In this document: piece by piece, positions 45,228 through 53,704 of the stretch
Layout: each line of letters starts with the position of its first letter
Position numbering within the stretch: position 1 is the first letter of the stretch
Assembly: GCF_003075035.1 (NCBI RefSeq)
Contig: NZ_QCZE01000001.1
Coordinates: 1,922,759 to 1,986,758, forward strand
Reading direction: 5' to 3'
Length of the DNA stretch: 64,000 nucleotides
From: Zobellella maritima
GTDB lineage: Bacteria > Pseudomonadota > Gammaproteobacteria > Enterobacterales > Aeromonadaceae
The notes under the pieces: generated by a model
Databases searched by the model: none
What the model saw: only the letters and a program-made list of their open reading frames with translations
Told to the model about the DNA's origin: nothing
Made by a program: the position numbers and the translations under genes

Positions 45228-46775
45228 TTACGCCCCCTTCGAGCTGTTGAAATCTTCGGAAAAATACTTAAGCGCACTCTTTACCGGGAACGGTGTCATG
45301 CCGCCCATGGCACACAGGGAGCCCTGGATCATGGTGTCACACAAGTCTTCCAGCAGCGCGATATTGGCGGCTCTGTTATCGCCCTCGATGATCTTGTCGA
45401 TCACCTCGACCCCACGCACCGAACCGATCCGGCACGGGGTGCACTTGCCGCAGGACTCCTCGACACAGAACTCCATCGAGAAGCGGGCCTGTTCCGCCAT
45501 GTTGACCGACTCATCGAACACCACCACGCCACCGTGCCCCAGCACGGCGCCGATCCGGGAGAAGGCCTCGTAATCCAGCAGCACATCGAATTGCTCCGGC
45601 GACAGGTAGGCCCCCAGGGGGCCCCCCACCTGCACGGCGCGCACCGGACGGCCACTGCGGGTACCACCGCCAAACTCATAGATAAGATCGCGCAGACTCT
45701 GACCGAAGGCCAGCTCCACCAGGCCACCCTGCTTGAGGTTGCCGGCCAGCTGGAACGGCAGTGTGCCCCTGGAGCGGTCAATGCCGTAATCGGCATAATA
45801 TTCGGGGCCCTCACTGAAGATGGAGGGAATCGCGGCAAAGGTGAGCACGTTGTTGACCACGGTCGGCTGACCGAACAGGCCGACAATGGCCGGCAGCGGC
45901 GGCTTGGCTCGCACCATGCCGCGCTTGCCTTCCAGGCTCTCCAGCAGTGAGGTTTCTTCGCCGCAGATATAGGCGCCGGCGCCGAGCCGTACTTCCAGCT
46001 CGAAGCGACGCCCGCTGCCGGCGATATTGTCGCCCAGGTAGCCGGCGGCATAGGCCCGCTCGATGGCCTTGTTCAATAACTCATGGGCCAGCGGGTATTC
46101 CTCCCGCAGGTAGATATAGCCCTGGGTGGCGCCCACGGCCAGACCACTGATGATCATGCCCTCGATCAGCATATAGGGATCGGATTCCATCACCATGCGA
46201 TCGGCAAAGGTGCCCGAGTCGCCTTCGTCGGCATTGCAGACGATGTATTTCTGCGTGGCCTGGGCATCGAGCACCGTTTGCCACTTGATACCGGTGGGAA
46301 ACGCCGCTCCGCCCCGGCCACGCAAGCCGGATGCCTTGACATCATCCACCAGTTGCTGGCTGGAACGGCTGACCGCCTTGTCCAGGCCCTTGAAGCCGTC
46401 CAGCGCGCGATAGTCATCCAGCGATACCGGATCCGTGATGCCGATACGGGCAAAGGTCACCCTTTGTTGTTTTTTCAGATAGGGGATCTGTTCGGTCAGG
46501 CCCAGGGCCAGGGGATGGTCGACGGCGCCGCGCTCGAAGCCGGCGTCGAACAGGGAAGCGACATCATCCAGCTCGATCGGGCCGAAACCATAACGACCGT
46601 CATCGGTTTCCACCTCGACCAGCGGCTCCAGCCAGAACAGGCCACGTGAACCGTTGCGAATGATTTCAATATCCACACCACGCTGCTCGGCTTCGCGCCG
46701 GATCAGGGTCGCCACGTCTTCGGCGCCCAGGGACAGGGCTGTGGTTTCGTAGGGAACATAGACACGCAGGGTCAT
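45228..46775 (-). CDS. fdsB: NAD-dependent formate dehydrogenase, beta (NuoF-like) subunit
   Basis: This 515-residue subunit binds FMN, NAD and a [4Fe-4S] cluster. GRGGAAFPTGIKW marks the flavin/NAD site and CGKCTPCRIG the cluster near the C-terminus. Its start codon shares one base with the stop of fdsG (TAATG), with GGAG upstream, so the two are translationally coupled. Length matches FdsB (about 520). Confidence 0.95.
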   Translation of the reverse strand: MTLRVYVPYETTALSLGAEDVATLIRREAEQRGVDIEIIRNGSRGLFWLEPLVEVETDDGRYGFGPIELDDVASLFDAGFERGAVDHPLALGLTEQIPYLKKQQRVTFARIGITDPVSLDDYRALDGFKGLDKAVSRSSQQLVDDVKASGLRGRGGAAFPTGIKWQTVLDAQATQKYIVCNADEGDSGTFADRMVMESDPYMLIEGMIISGLAVGATQGYIYLREEYPLAHELLNKAIERAYAAGYLGDNIAGSGRRFELEVRLGAGAYICGEETSLLESLEGKRGMVRAKPPLPAIVGLFGQPTVVNNVLTFAAIPSIFSEGPEYYADYGIDRSRGTLPFQLAGNLKQGGLVELAFGQSLRDLIYEFGGGTRSGRPVRAVQVGGPLGAYLSPEQFDVLLDYEAFSRIGAVLGHGGVVVFDESVNMAEQARFSMEFCVEESCGKCTPCRIGSVRGVEVIDKIIEGDNRAANIALLEDLCDTMIQGSLCAMGGMTPFPVKSALKYFSEDFNSSKGA

Positions 46776-47266
46776 TATTTCAGCTCCAGTTTGAAGGTGG
46801 TCAACTCATCCACCAGGCGATCGAATTTGGCCGGACTCATGCGCCCCTTGATATCGTCACCCACCCGGATGGACGGACCGGTGGCACAGTTGCCCAGGCA
46901 ATAGACCGCCTTCAGGCTGATATCCTGGTTCGGGGTGGTCTGATCGAAACCGATATTCAGCTTGTCCCGTACATATTGCTCAAACTCCCGGCCCCCCTGC
47001 GCCTGGCAGGCCTCGGCCCGACAGACTTCGATGACATGCCGACCCGGTTTCTGGCTTCGGAAATAATGGTAGAAGCTGATCACACCGTGCACATCGGCCT
47101 CGGTGCAACGTAAATGGGAGGCAATCACCCCGATGGCGGGATCGGGGATATAGCCAAAATGGTCCTGGATACTATGTAAGATGGGCAACAGCGCGCCAGG
47201 TTTATGTTTTATCGAACCGACGAGGTCTTCGATAGTATTAAGAACGCCTGCTTGAGTCTCATCCAT
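46775..47266 (-). CDS. fdsG: NAD-dependent formate dehydrogenase, gamma (NuoE-like) subunit
   Basis: This 163-residue thioredoxin-fold [2Fe-2S] protein of the NuoE type has cluster cysteines in EVCRAEACQAQGG and CLGNCATGP. ATG 47266 with AAGG upstream is preferred over a frame extending to 47371. It is the first gene of fdsGBA. The usual small delta subunit FdsD is not found near the operon, nor does the 75-residue ORF at 32468 resemble it. Confidence 0.93.
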   Translation of the reverse strand: MDETQAGVLNTIEDLVGSIKHKPGALLPILHSIQDHFGYIPDPAIGVIASHLRCTEADVHGVISFYHYFRSQKPGRHVIEVCRAEACQAQGGREFEQYVRDKLNIGFDQTTPNQDISLKAVYCLGNCATGPSIRVGDDIKGRMSPAKFDRLVDELTTFKLELK

Positions 47267-47374
47267 AGCATCAACCTTATAAATACGGTCATGTCGGCAC
47301 ATCGGTATAAACCGCCATGAATTATTCTGTCCGCCCGGCCAGTCCTGGCCGGACAAATTACCATCAACCAAAAT

Positions 47375-47402
47375 ATGCCTTCCACCGGATGGTGGAAGGC
47401 AT
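47375..47402 (-). terminator. Terminator after formaldehyde dehydrogenase gene
   Basis: A perfect 12-bp stem ATGCCTTCCACC/GGTGGAAGGCAT with a four-base loop is followed on the minus strand by ATTTTGG. It separates the formaldehyde dehydrogenase gene from the fdsGBA operon. Confidence 0.75.
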
Positions 47403-47422
47403 TGGTATTACTGCATCACTAT

Positions 47423-48622
47423 TTACGCCGGCACCATACCATGGGGGTCGATAACAAATTTCTTCGCGACGCCACCATCGAATTCGGCATAGCCCTGGGC
47501 TGCCTGATCCAGGCCGATCACCTGTACGTTAACGGCATCGGCAATCTTCACCTTATCGAACAGGATAGCCTGCATCAAAGGCCTGTGATACTTCATCACC
47601 GGGCACTGGCCGGTATGGAAGGAGTGGGACTTGGCCCAGCCCAGTCCGAAACGCATGCTCAGGGCGCCATGCTTGGCGGCCTCGTCAACGGCCCCCGGAT
47701 CTTCGGTCACATACAGACCGGGAATACCGATCTGGCCGCCGGCGCGGGTCAGGGCCATGGCGGAGTTCAGCACGGTGGCCGGCTGTTCCTTGCCATGGTC
47801 ACAGCCGCAGCCGTGGGCCTCGAAGCCGACACAGTCGACGAAAGCATCGACTTCACGCTCACCCAGGATCTGTTCGATCTTGTCTTCCATCGAGCCTTCT
47901 TCGCGCAGATCGATGGTCTCGCAGCCGAAGCTGCGCGCCTGGGCCAGACGGTCCGGGATCATGTCGCCGACGATGACGCAGGCCGCGCCCAGCAGCTGGG
48001 CAGAGGCGGCCGCGGCCAGACCGACAGGGCCGGCGCCGGCGATATAGACGGTAGAGCCGGGGCCGACGCCGGCGGTGACACAACCGTGGAAACCGGTGGG
48101 GAAGATGTCTGACAGCAGGGTCAGGTCACGGATTTTCTCCATCGCCTGGTTCGGATCAGGGAACTTGAGCAGATTGAAGTCCGCATAGGGCACCATCACA
48201 TACTCGGACTGGCCACCGACCCAGCCGCCCATATCCACATAGCCGTAGGCGGCGCCGGGGCGGGCAGGGTTGACGTTCAGGCAGATACCGGTCTTGCCTT
48301 CTTTACAGTTGCGGCAACGACCACAGGCGATGTTGAAAGGTACGGAGACAATGTCGCCCACCTTCAGAAACTCGACATCACGGCCGCATTCGATGATCTG
48401 TCCGGTAATTTCGTGGCCCAGTACCAGGCCGGCCTCGGCGGTGGTCCTACCGCGCACCATGTGCTGGTCACTGCCGCAAATATTGGTCGACACGACCTTG
48501 AGGATTACCCCATGGTGACAGGCGCGTTTACCTATGGACAGCTCGGGAAAGGCGATGGATTGCACCTCGACCTTGCCCGGACCGGTATAGACAACACCTC
48601 TGTTTCCGTGAATTGCGCACAT
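47423..48622 (-). CDS. fdhA: Glutathione-independent formaldehyde dehydrogenase
   Basis: This 399-residue zinc-dependent medium-chain dehydrogenase of the Pseudomonas putida formaldehyde dehydrogenase type has a tightly bound NAD. The catalytic zinc region contains NICGSDQHMVRGR and GHEITG, and the structural zinc cysteines are in CGRCRNCKEGKTGIC. Length is identical to the P. putida enzyme (399). ATG 48622 is preferred because the upstream ATG 48631 directly touches AAAGG. It oxidises formaldehyde, released by GbcAB and other demethylases, to formate. In Pseudomonas the equivalent gene is part of the glycine-betaine regulon. Confidence 0.94.
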   Translation of the reverse strand: MCAIHGNRGVVYTGPGKVEVQSIAFPELSIGKRACHHGVILKVVSTNICGSDQHMVRGRTTAEAGLVLGHEITGQIIECGRDVEFLKVGDIVSVPFNIACGRCRNCKEGKTGICLNVNPARPGAAYGYVDMGGWVGGQSEYVMVPYADFNLLKFPDPNQAMEKIRDLTLLSDIFPTGFHGCVTAGVGPGSTVYIAGAGPVGLAAAASAQLLGAACVIVGDMIPDRLAQARSFGCETIDLREEGSMEDKIEQILGEREVDAFVDCVGFEAHGCGCDHGKEQPATVLNSAMALTRAGGQIGIPGLYVTEDPGAVDEAAKHGALSMRFGLGWAKSHSFHTGQCPVMKYHRPLMQAILFDKVKIADAVNVQVIGLDQAAQGYAEFDGGVAKKFVIDPHGMVPA

Positions 48623-48674
48623 AATGAACATCCTTTTTGCTTAACGGGAGTCAACGCCGGCACCTGAGCTGGGC

Positions 48675-48790
48675 GTCACAGACCGCGACAGGCAGCATCA
48701 TCAAGGCCCCTGTCAAGGTAACCGACAGTAAACAGCCGATACACTTTCGTAACATTGCTGAATAAGGCACCGGCATGTCAGAACACGACA
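48675..48790 (-). promoter_or_regulatory. Three TGTCG motifs upstream of fdhA
   Basis: The minus strand carries TGTCGC (48690), TGTCGG (48727) and TGTCGT (48790), 37 and 63 bases apart, upstream of the formaldehyde dehydrogenase start. The A residues expected after eight bases are only half matched (AC, AC, AT), so this is weaker than the other sites. The gap 48623-49017 holds no gene. Confidence 0.35.
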
Positions 48791-48972
48791 TGTCCTAACG
48801 CAGGGGGAAGAATTGAGGGATAAGTGAAAAAGCAGCCATCAGTCCGCCCTTAGCCGGATACCGGGTCGGGAAGCGGCTGCCGGGATGAGGATTCAGGGGG
48901 GCGCCGTTAGGTTGGCAATAAAAGCGAGATAAGGGTGGTGAGCCCGCGGTTAATCATGCACCGAAGCGGAAG

Positions 48973-49000
48973 ACAGGGCGGGCCGACGGCCCCGCCCTGT
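48973..49000 (-). terminator. Hairpin downstream of the DAACS symporter gene
   Basis: Perfect 10-bp arms ACAGGGCGGG/CCCGCCCTGT enclose an eight-base loop just after the symporter stop. The following bases CTTCCGCTTC are only weakly T-rich. Confidence 0.6.
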
Positions 49001-49017
49001 GCTGTATTCGACGCCTG

Positions 49018-50298
49018 TTATCCTCTGGCAGCGTCACGCCCGTGACCGGTGCCGTTATAGACGGTTTCGTCCAGCTCGTTTTCGCTCTTGCCGATCAGCA
49101 CGGACACCATAAGGTCCCCACAGACATTCACGCTGGTGCGGGCCATGTCGAGGATGCGGTCGATGCCAGCCACGATCGCCAGGCCTTCCAGAGGCAAGCC
49201 TACTGTTGTCAGCACCAGCGATAGCATGATCAGGCCGGCGCCGGGTACACCGGCGGTACCAATGGAGCCCAGGGTGGCGGTCATGATGATCAGGATGTAG
49301 TCGGACATAGCCAGATCCACGCCAAAGGCCTGGGCCACGAACACGGCGCAGATGCCCTGATAGAGGGCGGTGCCGTCCATGTTGATAGTGGCGCCCAGGG
49401 GCAGCACAAAGCTGGACACGCCTCGGGACACGCCCATTTCCTCACGGGCCGCCTTGATGGTGGCAGGCAGGGTGCCGGAGCTGCTGGTGGTGGTGTAAGC
49501 CACGGCGGCCGGGTTGATCAGGCCCTTCAGGTAGCACACCGGGTTGAGGCGACCCAGCATGCCGATCAGGCCGCTGTAAACCACCAGCACGTGCACCAGC
49601 GAACCCACATACACCAGGGCAATCACCTTGATCAGCGGCAGCAAGACCTCCAGGCCGTACTTGCCCGCCACCCAGGCCATCAGGCCGAATACGCCGTAGG
49701 GGGCCAGCTTCATGATCAGCTCGGTCAGCTTGTACATGCCTTCGGCCAGGCTTTCAAACAGCCGTACGGCCGGCTGCGCCTTCTCGCCACACAGGGTCAG
49801 GGCAACACCCAGCCCCAGGGCAAAGACGATGATCTGCAGTATGTTGCCCGCGGCCATGGCGCCGATGGGATTTTGCGGGATCAGTGCCAACAGGGTCTCT
49901 ACCAAGGACGGCGCTTCATTCGCCGTCACCGGCTCGGTAATGGTCATGTTCATGCCGGCACCCGGGGTGAACAGCAGTGCCAGCGCCAAGCCAATACTGA
50001 TGGCCACCGCCGTAGTGCCCAGGTAAAGCACCACCGACTTGAGGCCGATGCGGCCCATCTTGCGGGTGTCCTGCATGGAGGTCACGCCCACCACCAGGGA
50101 GCAGAATACCAGCGGTACGATCAGCATCTTGATCGCATTAATAAACAGTGTGCCAATCGGCTTTAACAGCTCGGCGTCCGGGCCCATCACAGTGCCCGCG
50201 ATCACGCCCAGCACCATGCCCACCAGAATTTTTTTCCAGAGCGCCAGTCCGCTCCAAAGGCCGGTACGGCCCTGCTCAATTACTGTCTGTTCCATCAT
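49018..50298 (-). CDS. Dicarboxylate/amino-acid:cation symporter (DAACS, GltP-like)
   Basis: This 426-residue inner-membrane symporter has 8 long hydrophobic segments and two re-entrant loops. The serine-rich loop reads TTTSSSGTLPATIKA and the substrate/cation motif is NMDGTALYQGI. This family imports glutamate, aspartate or C4-dicarboxylates with protons or sodium. ATG 50298 or 50295 follows AAGGAACC. A sigma-54 promoter lies about 110 bases upstream. Together with the neighbouring aspartate/glutamate racemase and two-component system, an acidic amino acid is the likeliest substrate. Confidence 0.92.
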   Translation of the reverse strand: MMEQTVIEQGRTGLWSGLALWKKILVGMVLGVIAGTVMGPDAELLKPIGTLFINAIKMLIVPLVFCSLVVGVTSMQDTRKMGRIGLKSVVLYLGTTAVAISIGLALALLFTPGAGMNMTITEPVTANEAPSLVETLLALIPQNPIGAMAAGNILQIIVFALGLGVALTLCGEKAQPAVRLFESLAEGMYKLTELIMKLAPYGVFGLMAWVAGKYGLEVLLPLIKVIALVYVGSLVHVLVVYSGLIGMLGRLNPVCYLKGLINPAAVAYTTTSSSGTLPATIKAAREEMGVSRGVSSFVLPLGATINMDGTALYQGICAVFVAQAFGVDLAMSDYILIIMTATLGSIGTAGVPGAGLIMLSLVLTTVGLPLEGLAIVAGIDRILDMARTSVNVCGDLMVSVLIGKSENELDETVYNGTGHGRDAARG

Positions 50299-50406
50299 CG
50301 GTTCCTTGGTTTTTGATGTCGAGGTATGCAGCCGGACACGGCCCTGGCGGGTGCGGTCCGAACCATCGGTATCTGGCGTTCACTCGCCAATCCCTTACCA
50401 AATACA

Positions 50407-50422
50407 GGCAAGGGCCATGCCA
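50407..50422 (-). promoter_or_regulatory. Sigma-54 (-24/-12) promoter of the symporter gene
   Basis: The minus strand reads TGGCATGGCCCTTGCC, which fits TGGCAYG-N4-TTGCW with the GG and GC doublets at the exact -24/-12 spacing. It points to the symporter gene starting at 50298. The gene upstream encodes a sigma-54 activator with the GAFTGA motif. Confidence 0.85.
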
Positions 50423-50501
50423 GCTTCTGGAAAGAAATTAAGTAACTGTTTCTTAATTAATTTTTAATTAAAACTGGCTGAAGCAATGAAATGGAAGGGA
50501 T

Positions 50502-50601
50502 ATAACCAGGGTTATGGACAGCAGCACCATAAAACGGAAAAATTATTTTTATCAACAAGATAGACAGGATAACCCGGGCTATAACATATCACCCGGGTTA
50601 T
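50502..50601. promoter_or_regulatory. Three 14-bp palindromes, probable enhancer sites
   Basis: ATAACCAGGGTTAT (50502-50515), ATAACCCGGGCTAT (50569-50582) and ATCACCCGGGTTAT (50588-50601) share the consensus ATAACCCGGGTTAT. They lie 80-180 bases upstream of the sigma-54 promoter, where activator sites are expected. The second and third also form a 10-bp hairpin (ATAACCCGGG/CCCGGGTTAT), which may instead or additionally end transcription of the regulator gene. Confidence 0.65.
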
Positions 50602-50609
50602 GGGGGTTA

Positions 50610-52031
50610 TCAGGCCTGGTCGGCTGCGGCCTTTTTCAGCCGCTTGCTCAGCGCCGGCTGGGAAATACCCAGCAGCCGGGCGGCGAGCGACTGGTTGCCC
50701 TGGGCGCGGCGCATGGCTTCGGCCACAAGCAGGTCGCCCACCTCATTCAGCCTGGGCAGGGTCGGCATCTGGCTGAAGGGGGCGGGCTCTGCCTCGCCGT
50801 CCGGTACCGGTGGCGTTTCCTGCTGGCCCAGGGCCTGCCGGAACACCTCCATCGACAGCATCCTCGACTTGTGCCGGCTCATGGCGTCATAGGCCAGCGC
50901 CCGCAGCTCCCGCACATTGCCGGGAAAACCGTAATTGGCCAGCAGCACCGGCAGCTCCCTGGGCAGGGTGGGCACGGTTTTGCCCAGCTCCGCCGCCGCC
51001 TCGGCCAGAAAGTGCTCCAGCAACAGGGGAATGTCTTCCTTGCGCCGGCGCAACGGCGGAATTTCCACCTGATGGGTGCGCAACCGGTAATAGAGATCCT
51101 TGCGGAAGCTGCCTTCCTGCTGCTTGCGGGCCAGATCCTGATGGGTGGCCACCACCACCCTGGCATGAATGCGCTTGGGTCTGTCGCTGCCCAGGGGGTA
51201 ATACTCCCCTTCCTGGAGCAGCCGCAGCAGCTTGACCTGGGAGATCAAGCTCAGATCCCCGATCTCGTCCAGAAACAAGGTGCCGCCCGCGGCCTGCTCA
51301 ATCATGCCGGCCCGGGCCCGGTCGGCGCCGGTAAAGGCGCCCTTGTGATGACCGAACAGGGTATCGGCAAACACATTGTCATCCAGCCCCGCCACGTTCA
51401 CGCTGACCACGGGCCCATTACGGTTGCTCAGGGTATGAATGGCATGGGCAATCAACTCCTTGCCCACGCCGCTCTCACCGCAGATCAACACCGGCTGGCT
51501 GCTGGCCGAAATCGCCTCCAGATACTGAAACACCGAGCGCATGCCCTTGTCCCGGGTAATGATGCCGGCAAACACCTCAGGGCGCTCCAGGGTGTCGGTG
51601 AGAAAGCGCCGACGCATCTCCTGGTTTTCCAGGCGCATTTCCTGACTGGCGATGGCCCGGCGAATACCGCCGATCAGGCGATCTTCTTCCGTGGTCTTGA
51701 CGAAATAATCATAGGCACCGAGACGAATGCAGTTCACCGCCGTTTCCAGCTGATTGAGCCCACTAACAATGATCACCGCGATCTCGGGATATTCCTCCAC
51801 TATTTGTTGCAGCAGGGTCTCACCCGACAAGTGAGGCATGGTCAGATCCAGCAGCACCAGGCCAATGGGCTCGCGGGCGATGATGTCCATTACTTCTCGG
51901 CTGTCTTCGCAGCGGTAGAGATGGTTGATGCCGCCCCGCCGCTCCAGGGCAATACTGAGGCTGCGCAGAAAGGGGGCTTCATCATCCACCAGCAGCACGC
52001 CGAAGCCGGGATAGAGGTTGTTCTTGATCAC
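50610..52031 (-). CDS. Sigma-54-dependent response regulator (NtrC family)
   Basis: This 473-residue regulator has three parts. The receiver domain occupies 1-130, with phospho-acceptor Asp62 in LVLLDLTMP. The AAA+ domain occupies about 150-385, with Walker A GESGVGKE and the sigma-54 contact motif GAFTGA at 231-236. A Fis-type helix-turn-helix lies at the end ([20 protein letters not shown]). It overlaps the histidine kinase gene by four bases. It probably activates the sigma-54 promoter at 50407-50422 through the palindromes at 50502-50601. Confidence 0.93.
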   Translation of the reverse strand: MIKNNLYPGFGVLLVDDEAPFLRSLSIALERRGGINHLYRCEDSREVMDIIAREPIGLVLLDLTMPHLSGETLLQQIVEEYPEIAVIIVSGLNQLETAVNCIRLGAYDYFVKTTEEDRLIGGIRRAIASQEMRLENQEMRRRFLTDTLERPEVFAGIITRDKGMRSVFQYLEAISASSQPVLICGESGVGKELIAHAIHTLSNRNGPVVSVNVAGLDDNVFADTLFGHHKGAFTGADRARAGMIEQAAGGTLFLDEIGDLSLISQVKLLRLLQEGEYYPLGSDRPKRIHARVVVATHQDLARKQQEGSFRKDLYYRLRTHQVEIPPLRRRKEDIPLLLEHFLAEAAAELGKTVPTLPRELPVLLANYGFPGNVRELRALAYDAMSRHKSRMLSMEVFRQALGQQETPPVPDGEAEPAPFSQMPTLPRLNEVGDLLVAEAMRRAQGNQSLAARLLGISQPALSKRLKKAAADQA

Positions 52032-53704
52032 GATGGGATTCCTTTGATCGCGGGCAGCGTCAGGGTGGCGCGGGTGCCCCTGCCTGGCTCGGATTCATAC
52101 TCCAGCCGGCCGCCATGCTCCTGCACTATGCCGGCAGACACGGACAAACCCAGCCCAATGCCGCCCTGCTCACGTTTGGTGGTAAAAAACGGATCCTTCA
52201 ACCGGGACAGGTCATGGGACGCTATGCCCACCCCCTGATCGGTAATTTCCAGATACAGCTCGTTGCGCGGTACCCGGTAGCCGGTGCGAATGAAAATGCC
52301 CTGCTCCGGACTGGTCAGGGCCTGACAGGCATTGACCACCAGGTTAATCAGCACCTGCTCAATGCGCTGGGCATTGCCCCTGAAGTGAGGCAGCCCCGGT
52401 TCGCAGTGCACTTCCAGCCGCTGGCTGGACTTACGAATGGTGTTGTCGACCAGACGGATCACTGTGGCTACCAGGGCGTTGAGATCCACGTTTTCGGTGA
52501 GCTCGGCCGGCCCCTGGCGGGCAAAGTCCCGCAGATCATCCACAATGCGCCGAATGCGGCCGACGCTGGCCTGCATGTCGTCGAGCATGGCGGGCAGCTC
52601 CTCGCGCATGCGGCTGTAGGGCAGCCCGGCCAGGTCAAAGTCACCCTGCTGCTGATATTGCGCCTCAAGCAGCGCTTCCAGATCCTCAAAGGCATCTTTC
52701 AACACCGGCAGGTTCAACAGCAGCAGGCTGCTGGGGTTGTTGATCTCGTGGGCCACTCCCGACACCAGGATGCCCAGGGAAGACATCTTGTCGGCCTGGA
52801 TCAGCTGCTGATGCTGTAGCTGCAGCTCCTCACTGCGCCGGGCCACTTCCCGGGCCAGCATACGGTTCCAGATGACGATTCCGCCCAGCACCACCAGCAG
52901 CACCGCCGACACCAGGGCGGCGGCCAACCCGATTTTCTTCCAGGGCCAGCCGTCCTGCTCCAGCGGGCCCAGCCACTTGTCGTAGATTTGCTGATGGCGG
53001 CCGGTGTTCTTGAGAATGGCCAGACCCTCGCTGAACCCGGCCAGCAATGCCTCGTTGCCCTTGGCGACCGCATAGCCATAACGCTGGGGCCGAAAGGGCT
53101 GCCCCACCGGCACCAGGTTGGAGAGCTCCAGCTCGCGGCCCAGATACAGCCCCGGCAGGTTGGCAACCAAGGCATAGTCGTGCTTGCCCGCCGCCAGTAA
53201 CCGCAGCCCGATGGCATGGGTATCGACCAGCACCAGTTTTGCGCCCACGTCGTTGTGCAGCAGGTGGTCGTGCATAATGCCGCCCCGTTGCACTATCACT
53301 TCCTTGCCGCGCAATCCAGCCAGTTCCCTGGCCTCGCCATCGCCTTTGCGAGCAAAAATGGACTGATACACAATGGCATGGGACGGCGAAAAGCCGTATT
53401 TGTCGGCCCGCTCGCTGGAAAAGGCCATGCCCTGCAGGACATCCAGCTCGCCCTCGGCCAGGGCCTGGCGCATGCGGTTCCAATCCCCCAGGCGAATGTC
53501 TACCTGCATGCCCATCACTTCCGCAATGGCGCGGGTCAGCTCTACGTTGTAGCCATCGGGCTCGCCGTCTTCATTGAGAAACTCATAGGGCGGGTAATCA
53601 TGATCGCCACCCACCCGAATAACACCGTTTTTGTACGGCTCCGCCGCCATGGCGACGCCCAGGGCCAGCCCCCACAGCAACAGGCACGTCCAGAGCCGTT
53701 TCAT
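52028..53704 (-). CDS. Sensor histidine kinase with periplasmic solute-binding domain
   Basis: This 558-residue membrane kinase has a signal sequence (1-20) and a family-3 solute-binding domain as its sensor (about 22-250, the type that binds amino acids). One membrane segment (about 256-280) follows, then a HisKA-type domain with His319 in GVAHEINNPSS and a HATPase domain at the C-terminus (DQGVGI, GGIGLGLS). It overlaps both neighbours by four bases. An amino-acid ligand, probably Glu/Asp, is inferred from the binding-domain type and the adjacent symporter and racemase. Confidence 0.92.
   Translation of the reverse strand: MKRLWTCLLLWGLALGVAMAAEPYKNGVIRVGGDHDYPPYEFLNEDGEPDGYNVELTRAIAEVMGMQVDIRLGDWNRMRQALAEGELDVLQGMAFSSERADKYGFSPSHAIVYQSIFARKGDGEARELAGLRGKEVIVQRGGIMHDHLLHNDVGAKLVLVDTHAIGLRLLAAGKHDYALVANLPGLYLGRELELSNLVPVGQPFRPQRYGYAVAKGNEALLAGFSEGLAILKNTGRHQQIYDKWLGPLEQDGWPWKKIGLAAALVSAVLLVVLGGIVIWNRMLAREVARRSEELQLQHQQLIQADKMSSLGILVSGVAHEINNPSSLLLLNLPVLKDAFEDLEALLEAQYQQQGDFDLAGLPYSRMREELPAMLDDMQASVGRIRRIVDDLRDFARQGPAELTENVDLNALVATVIRLVDNTIRKSSQRLEVHCEPGLPHFRGNAQRIEQVLINLVVNACQALTSPEQGIFIRTGYRVPRNELYLEITDQGVGIASHDLSRLKDPFFTTKREQGGIGLGLSVSAGIVQEHGGRLEYESEPGRGTRATLTLPAIKGIPS

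Noticed and set aside
50569-50603. Hairpin after the response regulator read simply as a terminator
   Set aside because: No T-tract follows on the minus strand, and both arms belong to a palindrome that recurs upstream of the sigma-54 promoter, so a protein-binding site is the better reading.
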